DNA of 64,000 nt from Prinsepia uniflora (GCA_032719365.1 CM064872.1:72170752-72234751), one strand, 5' to 3'. Counted from the stretch's first letter, positions 25,122 to 37,247 are shown. Translations and numbers: made by a program. The notes: generated from the sequence alone by a model not told the origin.

Positions 25122-26216
25122 ATGGGTGAAGACTTTGGAACCTGGATTCCTCAGCTGCATCGTGGTTGGCAACCACCAGATCCAAATTCCATGGGTGTCC
25201 CTCTTGGCTTGGGGCAAAACTTCATTTCTGGATATGGGAACCCTGGCACTAGCATGATTTTCCCAAATGGTACTTTACCAGCATATGCATCTTCTGATTT
25301 GCCCCAGTCACAAATAGGCAGACCAAGTGAACCTCACGGTTGGTTCTATTGCTTACCACGTATCAGACAGGCCTTCATGCCTACTGCAGACTGTGTTCTC
25401 AAAGAGAAACCTTCTCCTTTCAATTATGAAAGCGTTGGGGAGACATTGGTACCCAATGCAGACCCTCTCTGTGAACAGAACAGATTCCTTGTCAACAATC
25501 CATCGGGGGAACAAACAGCTCTGGTTTTTGGTTCCGGGATCGTGGATCCTTTGCAGGGGCGCACTTCTTGGAATCCAAACCCACAAGGGGCTTGTTATTT
25601 GAATGCTGGGGGTCTTGGAACAGTAAGAGATTTGAAAAATCTATCTGGAGCAGTTTTGACTGATGAATTGAAAGGAAACGATGAAAGCGGTGCTCAGAGT
25701 GAGATGCATGAAGATACGGAAGAGCTGAACGCCTTGATGTACTCAGATGGTGATAGTGATTATACCGACGATGATGAAGTTACCAGCACTGGCCATTCCC
25801 CTAGTACGATGGCAGTTCAGGATATGCCAAATTGGTCTGAAGGAAGGGCTGAACAAGTAGCTAGTTCCGATGGAATGACTAACAAAAAGCGGAAGCTCTT
25901 TGAAGGAGGTTATGATGATTTGGTGCCATCTGTAATGGACACCGTGGGTTCCATGAAACCCAATAGATCGTTGGAGTTGGAGGATGATGCAGAATCCAGC
26001 TGTGCGTGCAACAGAAGTTCTGGTTTAAGAGAAGTGGATTCCTTATCCAGCAACAAGAGGATGAAAAAAGAAAAAATACGTGAAACTGTGAGCATTCTGC
26101 AGAACATAATCCCCAATGCGAAGGGTAGGGATGCAATTGTGGTGCTGGATGAAGCAATCCACTACTTGAAATCTTTGAAGCTCAGAGCCATGACTCTCGG
26201 ACTCGAATCTCTCTGA
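25122..26216 (+). CDS. SAC51: SAC51/SACL-type atypical bHLH transcription regulator
   Basis: A nuclear bHLH regulator of the SAC51/SACL group (bHLH142-145 in Arabidopsis), which acts with the LHW-type bHLH network in vascular and xylem development. The product is 364 residues. An N-terminal family segment begins MGEDFGTWIPQLHRGW. An acidic stretch lies at about 200-222 (SDGDSDYTDDDEV), followed by a basic NKKRKLFEGGY motif at about 253. The C-terminal bHLH occupies about 312-355: KRMKKEKIRETVSILQNIIP, loop, then DAIVVLDEAIHYLKSLKLR. The basic region lacks the usual H-E-R triad, as is typical of this non-E-box-binding group. I chose the ATG at 25122 because the upstream in-frame ATG at 25044 falls inside a probable leader intron (25008-25104). 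The coding region has no intron. The symbol follows family resemblance; which SACL paralogue this is cannot be settled here. Confidence 0.9.
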   Translation: MGEDFGTWIPQLHRGWQPPDPNSMGVPLGLGQNFISGYGNPGTSMIFPNGTLPAYASSDLPQSQIGRPSEPHGWFYCLPRIRQAFMPTADCVLKEKPSPFNYESVGETLVPNADPLCEQNRFLVNNPSGEQTALVFGSGIVDPLQGRTSWNPNPQGACYLNAGGLGTVRDLKNLSGAVLTDELKGNDESGAQSEMHEDTEELNALMYSDGDSDYTDDDEVTSTGHSPSTMAVQDMPNWSEGRAEQVASSDGMTNKKRKLFEGGYDDLVPSVMDTVGSMKPNRSLELEDDAESSCACNRSSGLREVDSLSSNKRMKKEKIRETVSILQNIIPNAKGRDAIVVLDEAIHYLKSLKLRAMTLGLESL

Positions 26217-28737
26217 GTTCCAAATTGTCTGGTCCAGTAGTATTCGTAGTAGTAAGCACTTTGTCTTTATGAAGTCATGTTGATTAGTAAACCCTAATGT
26301 GATTTAAGGAGAATAATTCCGATGTACATGTACATGCGTCGGTTGTGGATATGGTAATGTTATTTGTTCCAGCTTGGGGTATTTGGTCAATGGTTGGATT
26401 GGGAAATCAGCAGAGCTTTGGTTGTTTTTTTTTTGTGATATGAAGAACAGCAGAGGAGAAGGAGAAGAGAGTGTGCGGTTCATTATGTCCTCATAAAGAG
26501 AGGTGAATGATTTCTTTTAGGCTTAAGAGAAAGTGAGACGCCCACCTGGGCAAAAAGAAGGGACCCATGAAAAGAGAAAAGACTGCACGCCCCTTGCATT
26601 GTTTGGGTCCCAAACTTCCCTTTCCTCATTATTTTTTTTGTTTACTTGTCATGTTTATCCTTTGTGGTTTGCTTTACTCTCTCTTTTTCTTCTGATTGCA
26701 CAAGTATGCACGAGCAAGAAGGCCTTCTTCCCTCCCCATCATGCCAACTTGCCAAAAGGGACCCCCCCAACTCCAATCAAAACCCTACCAGTTTATGCAA
26801 AATCAAGTTTCAATTCAAGGACAGTGGAAATTCGAAATCTCTTGTGGGTTTAACCGGTTAATATGTCATTATATGTTCATCTCTCGTTACACAGCGTGAC
26901 AGATGGTTCTATGGCAGAGTATTGTCCATTTCAGGATGTGATAACAGGGTTGAAGATGATGATGTTTGTGAATTTTAGGGTTTTTGGTTGGATGTAATTC
27001 ATGTTGGTGTTATTAGTTGTCTTGATGTCTATGTATTTACGTCGCATGCACGCATTTATGAATTGAGAAAGCGATGCTTTTGTGTGTGATGCCTTTGGTT
27101 TTTTGTTGAAACTTGAATTATTATTTTTTTTATAATTTTGTTGCAGGAATTTTCTTTTGATTATGGTTGTTGAGTTGGGGGGACCTCAGTACTGCTCCCC
27201 CAACAACTGAGTCTGCATTATTAGTGAGAGGAAATATTTGGGCACGGGTGCAAATTTAAAGGGTGTAATAGTGTGAATTATGAAATGGGTCGGATGCTAT
27301 ATGGCATTTTACACATTTAATTTTTTACTCCACTTTTGTGTAATAAAATTTGATCTTCAATTATTATTAATCAAGATTTGAACTCGTGAGTTATTTCTAG
27401 ATCGTTGTAACGATGTGTTGTAATTAGAGTAGCACCAGTGGTGTCATCATTGTTACGATGTCTTGTAATTGTAGTAGCACCAGTGGTGTCATTGATTTTT
27501 ATATCGGTCAATCCGTAGTGACGGACAAAATAAATTTTGTTTATAAGATATCCATTTTTTATTAGTTTTCCTCGTAAATTTTTATTTCAGTCAATTTTTT
27601 CCTTATATTATATTATTAATATGGTTACATTTGATCTAACTTTTCATCGTATTCATTATATTTTAAATAAGTACACGTGTCACAATTGAGGAAACAAATT
27701 TATTGAAACAAAAGATCCAACGGGAAATTGACAAGGGAGTACAAATTCAGGAATCAAATTGACAGTTAATCATTTACAAATGTTTCCAACTTTTTAATTT
27801 CTTTGAAAGCTATATTTCATAGAGCATTAGAAATATTTCAAACAATATTGGAAAGCGTAATTGTTCATGACAAGTTATATCTACATCATCAATAAAACAA
27901 ATAACATTAATTAATTTTTATTATTTAATCCAACTACATTATCAATACAAGAAATAACTTTCATTAATATTTTTTTGTTTAATCTCTGGTCCCAACCTTC
28001 ATCTTTAATCTGCCATCACCATCGATTTTTCATGCTTATGTTTGTGCTACATAATTAATGAGCTAATTAAATAATCTCAAGTCTCACCTTCATCTCAAAT
28101 CTTCATCATTAATTAATCAATGTGTTATTTTAATAGAGGAATTTCCGGTTAACGATATGGGTTCTCAATTATATTCAAATGAGAGATTTGGAAATAGCCA
28201 TATAAGTGACACCTTGACTTTTAAGATAAACTGTTTAAAAACTTGACGGAAGGGTCATTGTTACATATCAAAGCCATAATTTAGGGATGATATACTCTAA
28301 TGTTAAAATTTAAAGACCGTTAGTAAAATCTAAAATGTATGGACGATTGTAACTATTTAATTGATAGAAGTTTAATAAATTAACATATCTGTAATTACAT
28401 CTTTTATTTTTGCAAAAAAATAAGAAGACATATTTTCTCTAAATCTTAACATAAGACATTCAAAAAATTGACGGAAAAATTATCGTTGCATATCAAGACA
28501 TAATTTAGAGACATCACACTCTAATGTGCAGTTTAGGAGCAATTGATAAAATTTAAGAATGAAGCATGATAATCATTCACCTTTCCAAATTAATGTGAAA
28601 TGTGGTCGCTCTTTATTCGGTTTGAAGGATCATTGGTTGTTCTAGGATCAAAACACTAGAACCAAAGTCGTCCATAGTTTTTTTTTTTGGTTGAAAATTT
28701 ATATCCTTCCTATATTCAAATAAAAAGTTAGACTATA
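26217..28737. other. 3' UTR of SAC51-like gene, then intergenic DNA
   Basis: The 3' UTR probably covers the first 200-300 bp. Farther on, two copies of a roughly 60-bp unit with TAGCACCAGTGGTGTCAT stand at about 27405-27500. Two diverged direct repeats (about 28240-28340 and 28470-28570) share TGACGGAA, CATAATTTAG and CACTCTAATG phrases. The short ORFs at 26533-26899 have no recognisable domain. Confidence 0.5.
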
Positions 28738-29069
28738 TGTAAGACCTGTGTCCTGGAGGGAACGGTGAACAATCCCACATTCCTGCGAGGGGGGAATGGT
28801 ATGGGAAGGGAATGGTGGTGTGCCATAAAGGTGTAGGCACACACCTATCTAGCGCGAGGCTTTCTGGGAACTCACTGGCTTTGGATTTCTGGAGAACTCC
28901 AAAGTTAAGCGAGTGGAGGCTGGTGCAATCCTATGATGGGTGACCCCCTGGGAAGTTGCACCGTGAGCTCCCGAAAACAAAACCGTGAGGGCAAGGGCAA
29001 GGAGGCCCAAAGCGGACAATATCGTGCTAGATGAGTCGGGACCTGACAGAGGAGGGTCGGTTCCTGATA
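28738..29069 (+). repeat. Cassandra LTR 1
   Basis: From TGTAAGACCTGTGTCCTGG to GGTTCCTGATA. The 5S-like core is at about 28890-28955 (GAACTCCAAAGTTAAGCGAG, then GATGGGTGACCCCCTGGG). It is 48 bp longer than the Cassandra LTRs at 10-20 kb. Confidence 0.9.
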
Positions 29070-29140
29070 GAATGGTATCAAAGCCAGACCCCAATCGGGA
29101 AGTGTGTCAGCGAGGACGCTAGGCCCTAAGGGGGGTGGAT

Positions 29141-29472
29141 TGTAAGACCCGTGTCCTGTAGGGAACGATGAACAATCTCACATTCCTGCGAGGGGGGAAT
29201 GGTCTGGGAAGGGAATGGTGGTGTGCCTTAAAGGTGTAGGCACACATCTATTTAGCATGAGGCCTTTTGGGAGCTCAGTGGCTTTGGGGGGAATTGGAAC
29301 CCCAAAGTTAAGCGAGTTGAGGCTGGTGCAATTCCATGATGGGTGACCCCCTGGGAAGTTGCACCGTGAGCTCCCGAAAACAAAACCGTGAGGGCAAGGG
29401 CAAGGAGGGCCAAAGCGGACAATATCGTGCTAGATGAGTCGGGACCTGACAGAGGAGGGTCGGGTCCTGATA
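29141..29472 (+). repeat. Cassandra LTR 2
   Basis: Same length as LTR 1. It begins TGTAAGACCCGTGTCCTG and ends GGGTCCTGATA. It differs from LTR 1 mainly near the 5S-like A-box region, where GGGGGGAATTGGAACCCC replaces ATTTCTGGAGAACTCC. Confidence 0.9.
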
Positions 29473-29543
29473 GAATGGTATCAGAGCCAGACCCCAACCG
29501 GGAAGTGTGCCAGCGAGGACGCTGGGCCCTAAGGGGAGTGGAT

Positions 29544-29871
29544 TGTAAGACCCGTGTCCTGTAGGGAACGGTGAACAATCCCACATTCCTGAGAGGGGGG
29601 AATGGTCTGGGAAGGGAATGGTGGTGTGCCTTAAAGGTGTAGGCACACATCTATCTAGCATGAGGCCTTTTGGGAGTTCAGTGGCTTTGGGGGGGATTGG
29701 AACCCCAAAGTTAAGCGAGTTGAGGTTGGTGCAATTCCATGATGGGTGACCCCCTGGGAAGTTGCACCGTGAGCTCCCGAAAACAAAACCGTGAGGGCAA
29801 GGTCAAAGAGGCCCAAAGCGGACAATATCGTGCTAGATGAGTCGGGACCTGACAGAGGAGGGTCGGGTCCT
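29544..29871 (+). repeat. Cassandra LTR 3, 3' end truncated
   Basis: Closely matches LTR 2 up to GGGTCGGGTCCT, then breaks off a few bases before the expected end and passes into the inverted copy. Confidence 0.85.
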
Positions 29872-29885
29872 AGTTGATACCATTC

Positions 29886-30238
29886 TGTCACGACCCGGCC
29901 CATCTAACACAATATTTTCCGCTTTGGGCCCAGCCCTCACGGTTTTGTTTTCGGGAGCTCACGTGCAACTTCCCAGTAGGTCACCCATCATGGGATTGCA
30001 CCAGCCTCAACTCGCTTAACTTTGGAATTCCAATCCCCCCCAAAGTCACTGGGCTCGCAAAAGGCCTTGTGTTAGATAGATACGTGCCCACACATATAAG
30101 GTACTTCACCTTTCCCTCCCTGAGCGATGTGGGATCGTTCACCGATCTTACCTTTCCAAGCTCGTCTTGCTCACCGATCTTGCTTCTCAAGCTCACGGGT
30201 CTTGCTCACCGTTCTTGCTTCCAAGACCGGGTCTTACA
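29886..30238 (-). repeat. Inverted Cassandra LTR
   Basis: The minus strand runs from TGTAAGACCCGGTCTTGG at 30238 to GGGTCGTGACA at 29886. It carries an extra internal duplication of TTGCTCACCGATCTTGCTT-like phrases at about 30145-30230. The body is closer to the Cassandra type at 13.4 kb (GTCGTGACA end) than to LTRs 1-3, so it may derive from a different copy. Confidence 0.85.
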
Positions 30239-31400
30239 CTATATCACACAATGATGACAGGACCCGTCCAAATCCTCCTGGATTATAGTGAGACGTGTCT
30301 GCTCCTGTCTGATACCGCGTGTCAGACCAGGGATAAACTCATCACCCGCTTGGGGTCCATCAGAGTACGCTAGGATTGGCGGTGGCATGTGATATCTCGA
30401 TCTCTGCTACAGCCCGCATCCGCTATCAACCTCAAGGGTATTAAAACCATAAAAGCTGTGAGTGGACAAAAATAAACAGTTCAAACAATTTATCAAAAAG
30501 ACATTTATACCCTTCACGTAAAAGCATGCATGCATCGCAAAATAGTTATATCCAATACTCTCTCGGAAACAAGACGTATTGCTTCTCAAATCAAAACACA
30601 GTAAAAAATGCTTCTCAATCGAAGCCATCATTTCAGTAGGGTCTCAGCCCAAAACCAGATCATAGAAAACAAGTACGGGTCTGAGCCCAAACAGAAAACA
30701 CGTACAGAACCTCAGCCCAAATCATAGAACACATGGGAACACATCCCATGGGAACTCATCCCAAATGTCAGTCACGATTCTAATCCTAGCACATGTGCAT
30801 ATAGCTCAGGAACGCTCATAATCCTAGTATGTCGCCGTGAACACATCACTCGCCGCAACCCTCTCTAGATCATCGCGAATACATCACCGATCGATCTCAG
30901 AGTATACCATCAGCACTCCTAAGTCAAGTCTCCCTCAGTCATTACTTCCCACGACTACTTGACAACAGGCAGTGCATCGTGACCTCTCCAGAAGGAACAC
31001 ATCAGCAGTCCGGAGGCGAGCGTCAGATCATCCAGGACTCACCCGAATACCATCATCAATAGGGCCTCAAACGCGGAACATCACCAAATGGGTCACAGCC
31101 CGAAAGCCAGTGTCCAACGACACATTATATCACAGGATTCCTCGAATCCTATAAAATCCACAACTGGGTCTCATCCCGAAATACCTTTCATAAAACTTAT
31201 AACTGGGTCACCGCCCGATTTATCTCACGTTTGACTATACTCTAAGTCAAACCTCAAATCAACTGGGTCATACGCCCAAATGATATTTTCAAAGCTGAAA
31301 ACCAGTTCGCATTTCTAAACCACTTTCAAATCATCTTTCAATTGGGATTCATGCCTGAATCTTGATTTCACGCATCTCCGTGAAATTCTCTAAAATCGTA

Positions 31401-34400
31401 TGTAAGGACCCGTCCCGGGATTCGGAATTAGGGAAGTGAATGGTGACGTATTAGTGAAGTTAAACGGTGATTAGTTGGCTGCGTTCGGACGGAAGGAGTA
31501 GAATGACGATTTTGCCTCTAGTTTAGACAAAAAGTTGACTTTTAGTTCGGGTGGTCAATTGGGCATTGACTAATGACTGTGACGTAGTTTGGGACGTCAC
31601 GAGTCCGTAGACAGGTGGCACGCCCGATTCCAACATCCGAGGAGGAAGTTATGATGTTCGGAAGGTTGAGGGCATTACCGTAATTTGGGTTAAATAGGGG
31701 GTAAAGTTGAATTTCGTACGACAGAGTTTTTACGCATAGACCTAGGACCGTTAGATAGGTCTCGACGTCCTGAGGTCAACGACAGGCGGCATGCGTTCAT
31801 CGGACGTCGGACGAGCGAGATACAGGTCTAGAATGGTGAAGGGTAAAATGGTAATTTTGACTCACAAGGGCATTTTGGTCTTTTGGGTGCATTGGGATTT
31901 GCGCAAACTAGATTGGGACATGTGTACATGATGGATTGGATATTTGAGTTAGGGACCATGGGATTGTGACATGTGGCAGAGGTCTAGTGGGTTCTAGTTT
32001 TTGCACGGGCTAAATTAAATTGGATTGTTCGAGTGTGTAGCCGTGTTCGAAGAGGAAAACAGAGACTGAAAGAACAGGGAGGAATCAATCGGTTGCTGGG
32101 TGAGAGTGTGAATTTTGTTGATCCAGTGAGTGAGAGCAATGAGAGATTGTGAGACTGGTGAGTGTGTGGGTTGCACTGAAGTGAGTTTGGGTGTGTGAGA
32201 GATGAGAGTTCTCAGAAAACAGAGAGGGGTCTTGGTGGTGGTGCTGTCGTGTAATCGATTAATCGAGGTTGATGGTGGTGTCCAGAGGACGGAGGAGGAC
32301 TAGAGGAGTCGCGTAGGCACGGCGGAGCTCACGACGGCGGCTTGAGCACAGGTAATTTCTTCGATCCTTTTATATGCTCTGTTTTGCCGTCTGGTTTCAA
32401 ACTGAAAGTCGTGAAGTTTGAGGACAAGTCGAAGTGTTCTGTAGGTTCTAAGAGGTTGATTAGGTCCCTAGGAAGCTGTTGGTTGTGCAGCTGTGAAGGG
32501 GGGATGCATGGGTGGCCGGCGGTAGAAACAAGGATTTCTGTTGGCTACGGGTTCGAGCTTGGGAAGTGAGGTTTAAGGCAGTAATGTCTTGTTTTGATTA
32601 TTGGGTTGAGTTTCTTAGAGTAGGACGAAGAGAATAGTGGAAAAATGGATGAAAACGGACGGCGGACGGCGGAGACCCGGCCACGCCGGTCCAGAACAGT
32701 AGCAGTCTCGAGGAAGAAGATGAACAGTGAATGTGTGCAGGCGCGTGAGGCCCACGCGCAGCCACTTTGGGCGGCGCGTGGGGCATTTTCCGGGGAAGTG
32801 TCCAATTAGGTTTTTGGTCTAAACGTTGTAACGAATCTATTGGGACAAGTTTCGGGATGATCAGACGTCGTTTCGGGTTAGTTCTACAAGGTCGAAGGTT
32901 TTGAGTCTCAATTAGTTACGTTTAGAAGTTCGGGAAATTTGGGGAAAATTAGGAGAACCTTCGTTGACGTGTTAGTGACGATTTTTGGTGACTTGTGATA
33001 GGATCGGGAATCCCCAAGGAGGTCGAGGAACGTACGGGACGTACGGGACGCGATTGACGTGCCCGGTAATTGTGAGTGGACTTCTTCCTTATAACTAAGC
33101 ATGCATAACTGCTTTTAATTACTTGATTTATGGTTTTATATGTGATTTCATGATTATTTGAATATGCTATAACTATTTTACATTATTGCACGTTTTTTGA
33201 GAAATAACGTATTTGACACGTTTTACAAGAAATGCTTGATTTCTGATTATGATGCCATGATTTTGGGATTTCAAACGATAATTGGTTTTCAATGATTATA
33301 AATGGATTTGAGACATGATTTGGTGATCAAGGTTTTCGGTTTTGAAATCGGATTTTGGAAAGCAGAATTTGGTTTTAAAGTTGAAAAATGGATTTCTGAA
33401 TTTGGGTTCGGAATGAGGGTTCTGGATGCCGGAAGGGCTTCAGACCAGTGATTTCGGATTCAGATTTGAATATGGATTTTGAAATGGTTTTCAAACGGTT
33501 TTTGGATTGGATTTGCTAGATCTGATTATTGGTTTTAAAGACCCGGATTATGATTGACGGGGGACGGGCCCGGATTGGGTTTAAAGACCCGGATTGAGTT
33601 TAAAGACTTGGGAGTTTAAAGACTCGGATTATTGAGGCCTGGATTGAGTTTAAAGACTCGAATTATTGAGGCCTGGATTGAGTTTAAAGACTCGGGAGTT
33701 TTAAGACTCGGATAGGTCCAGCAGGTTTGATCGGATAATGATGACTATGGTATTTATGTTTTATGATTACTCTGTGATTTATAAATGTTTTCAGCTAATG
33801 GTTATGCATGCATGTTTTCAAAACGGAGGGCCAAACCTTGGTTTTTATGAAATTGTTTTTGAAAATTTTATTTCTTTTTGGTCCACTCACACTTTTCTGT
33901 TTTTAATTGCCCTCCAGGTCGTGGAGCTAGCGCGGGGGTTGATGTTGAGGCAGCGTCGGAGGCATAGCGTACTCTAGCATTTTTCCGGAGTATTTTCAGC
34001 TTTTCCGTTGTGCGTGTTGTCAGGACCCACCCCGGTTTCACCCCGAAATCCGAGGTAAATCCTGCTCCCGTCTGACACCCCGATCGTAACTAGTCAGACG
34101 CAGGAGAAAGTACTCAATACAATATCTCGAAGTATAGTACAAGTACAACAAACTAAAACCGATTAATTTACACGCACGCGGAAGACAATGTAACACTCCG
34201 GGAACTCTATGCCTCAGACGCAGCCTCGACGTCAAGACCCCACGCTATCTCCACGACCTGGAGGGCAATTTAAAACAGAAGATGTGAGTGGACCATAAGA
34301 AAAGAAAAGTTCTAAAACCATTTATCAGAAAACCGAGTTTAACCCTCCGTTTTGAAACCACATGCATAACCCAGTTATCAAAACAGTAGGATGCAATACT

Positions 34401-37247
34401 CAAAAAACATCATAAGAAACAGAAATACTATAAGACAGTTATAGAAGTCATAGCATAGGAATCATAAAACCGTAACAGAAACCATGAACTTCAAATTATC
34501 ATTTTCCGATCAAACCTGCTGGACCTATCCGAATCTTTAAACTCCCGAGTCTTTAAACTCAACAGGCCTCAATCATATCCGAGTCTTTAAACTCCCGAGT
34601 CTTTAAACTCAATAGGCCTACGGGGGAAATATCAATATATCCGAGTCTTTAAACTCCCGAGTCTTTAAACTCAATCCGGGCCCGTCCCCCGTCAAATATA
34701 TCCGGGTCTTTAAACCCATATCCAGATCCAGCAAATCCAATCCAAATTCAATGTAAAACCATTTCCAAATTCATAACCAAACTCGAATTCGAAATCCCCA
34801 GTTCGAAGCTCTTCCGGCGTCCAGAACCGTCATTCCGAACCCAAATCCGGAAATCCACTTTTCAACCTTTAACCAAAGTCCAATTGTCAAATTCGATTTC
34901 AAAACCAACCCTTTCTCAAAATCATGTTCCAAAATCCACTTAAAATCATTAGAAATCATTTAACGTTTGAAATCTCAAAAACCATAGCTTTATTTTCCCA
35001 AAATCACCCTTTTTCCCGTAAAACGTGCAAAATACGGTATTTCTCGAAAAACGTGCAACCATGTAGAAATCATCATAAATCCAACATTCATGTAATCATA
35101 TATAGATATATATAAAACATTTATAGAAAAATAGTTATGCATGTTCAAGTTTAAGGAAAGGGTCCACTCACAGTACTGAGTCCTACTCACGTCCCGAACG
35201 TCCTGCACGTTCCTCAGCTTCCTCGGGAAATCCCGATCCTGCCAACAACCGTCAAATTACGTCACTAACACGTCTACTAAAGTTCACCTAAATTCCCTCA
35301 AAATTCCCCGACTCCTAATCGAAACGAACCGGAACCCTAAACCGTCACCCTCGCGAAACTATACTCTAACGACGTCCGATGGACCCGAAACCACTTCCAT
35401 TAGACTCGTCAATACAGTTAGAACAAAAACCCTGTTGACCACTTTCCCCATCGCCGCCGCACGCGCCCCCACGCGCCGCCCAAAGTGGCTGCGCGTGGCC
35501 CTCACGCGCCAGCTACAGTGCACCACCAACCTCGAGCAGACCCGGTTCAGTACAGTAGTCTGCAACTCGAACCGGCGTCAGCGGTTCACCGCCGTTCCTG
35601 CACCATTTTCCTCCCTTTCTTCACCAGTCTCATCGTCCAGGCCTACCCTAATCAGTCCCCAACTCCATTCACCTCGATTCATCCCCTACATCGTCGACTC
35701 AAGCTCGAGCCAGACGGCTCGATAGCCCCTGTTTCACGATTCAGCCATTCCGATCACCCCCCGTCACGGTGACTGTCCCAGACTCTTCCTAGGGCCTCAC
35801 TGAACCTAACCCAACCCTCCTAGACCTTCGACTCAGCCCCAACCTTCACGACTCGCCGTTTGAATCTCACGGCAAAATAGAGCACCTTCGTCGTCTCGCC
35901 TCCACCGTGAACCACCCATCTCGGCAGCACACACAGTCGACTCTTGGGACCTCCAGGAGTCTCACTTTAACCTCCAATTCCCTCGAATCTCCCCCTAGGT
36001 CCACGATTTAGCTTCGGAATCCAAACGACAAAACATAGCAAAGAAACGGTGTTGCGGATTTACCTGTCCTTCTGTCATCGTCGTGAGCTCAGCCGTGAGG
36101 TAGTAGCTCCTCCTACTTTCCTCCGTCCTCTGAGCACTTCCGCTGACCTCGAGTGATCGTTCACGGCTGCACCACCACCCAACTTCTCTGTTTTCCTCCC
36201 TAAGTTTCCTCCCTGGTTCCCGTGGCTCACTCTTCTCACACACACGGCCACCGTGCCTCCCTGTCTCCTCCCAAGCTCTCCTTCACTCTCCGGTCACTCC
36301 TCACTCGTCAATTCACACCACCACATACCATCACCATCCTCTTTTCTCTTAGTCTCCCCCTCTCTGTTTCTCTCTGTCTGTATCGAAGACAAGCACGGCA
36401 CACACAGTTGCACCCAAATAATTGGGACCGCGCATACACGAGATCCAACCAGAACCCTCTAGTCCTGTGCCACATGTCACCAATCTCTCAACTCCTCTCC
36501 CACCTGGTTCAATCTCAGCCTTCCATCTTCTCTTCTCTCTGCACAAATCCCCAGGTGCAAAAACAAAAAGACCAAAATACCCTTCTTCTTAACTCATATT
36601 TACGGTTTTGCCACAACCTTTCTTGACCCATATCTCTCGCCTCGCAAGTCCGATGAATACGTGCCGCCTGTCATCGAACTCAGGACGATGAGATCTACCT
36701 AACCATCCTAGGTCAACATACCAAAACCCGATTATGCAAAAAGTCAACTATTCCCCCTAATTTTACCCAAAATACGATTATACCCTCAACCTTCCGAACA
36801 TCACAACTTTCTCCTCGGATGTCGGCATCAAACGTACCTCATGGCTATGGATTCGTGACGTCCTAAATTACGCCCTGGTCACTGGTCCACGCCCAATTGA
36901 CCACCCGGACTAAAAGTCAACTATTTGCCCAAACCAGGGGCAAAAGCGTCATTGTAGGCTCCCGGACCTATCGGGACCACCTAAACACCAATTAACCTCC
37001 CTAAGCACACCTTAATCACTCTACTAATCCCGGTGCTCGGGACGGGTTGTTACAAGTGTAGTACTGTTTATTTTTGTTTTGTACTATGCTCTGTATGACT
37101 TTTACTTTATTGGATTTTAAGTTATCCCTTGTCTGGCATTGTACTTTGGGATTTTTGTGAGGTTCTTTTACGTCTTTGTGTTGGGTTGCCAGACGGGAGC
37201 AGGGTTCACCTCGGTTATCGGGGTGATAATCGGGGTGGGTCCTGTCA
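31401..37247 (+). mobile_element. Solo LTR Y, nested in X
   Basis: It begins TGTAAGGACCCGTCCCGGGA and ends GGGGTGGGTCCTGTCA. The perfect duplication TCGTA is at 31396-31400 and 37248-37252. Without the nested Z it is about 2,805 bp. GTGAGTGGAC at 33072-33081 faces GTCCACTCAC at 33892-33901. The GC foldback is at 32740-32784, nearly identical to that of S2. TTTAAAGACTCGG units lie at about 33535-33715. Confidence 0.85.
34018..37054 (-). mobile_element. Solo LTR Z, nested in Y
   Basis: It begins TGTCAGGACCCACCCCGG and ends CTCGGGACGGGTTGTTACA. The flanking duplication is CGTGT/AGTGT (34013-34017 and 37055-37059), one mismatch. Length is 3,037 bp. TGTGAGTGGACC (core 34284-34293) faces GGTCCACTCACA (core 35162-35171). 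The GC foldback is at 35461-35510, and the TTTAAAGACTCGG array appears in reverse complement at about 34530-34700. The 134-codon ORF at 36222-36626 lies inside the repeat and resembles no family I know. Confidence 0.85.

Larger units (their letters stand above)
28738..30238 (+). mobile_element. Composite Cassandra: LTR-int-LTR-int-LTR plus inverted LTR
   Basis: Three direct LTRs (28738-29069, 29141-29472, 29544 to about 29871) are separated by two internal regions of 71 bp. Each internal region has a primer-binding site (TGGTATCAAAGC at 29073, TGGTATCAGAGC at 29476) and a purine stretch before the next LTR. A fourth LTR (29886-30238) is inverted and joined to LTR3 through a remnant GATACCATTC, the reverse complement of the primer-site region. 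The whole unit is flanked by a perfect 5-bp duplication, CTATA (28733-28737 and 30239-30243). LTRs 1 and 2 are both 332 bp and nearly identical. 5S-like boxes (AAGTTAAGCGAG, GATGGGTGACC) are in all four. Confidence 0.9.

Noticed and set aside
26533..26899. Three overlapping ORFs after the SAC51-like gene
   Set aside because: Three frames are open over the same short low-complexity stretch, none with a recognisable product.
29252..29661. 132- and 117-codon minus ORFs
   Set aside because: They are antisense readings of Cassandra LTRs 2 and 3. The same text recurs with each LTR.
28890..29800. 5S rRNA genes
   Set aside because: The 5S-like text (AAGTTAAGCGAG, GATGGGTGACC) is embedded in Cassandra LTRs, lacks the complete 5S ends and is bounded by LTR termini and primer-binding sites.
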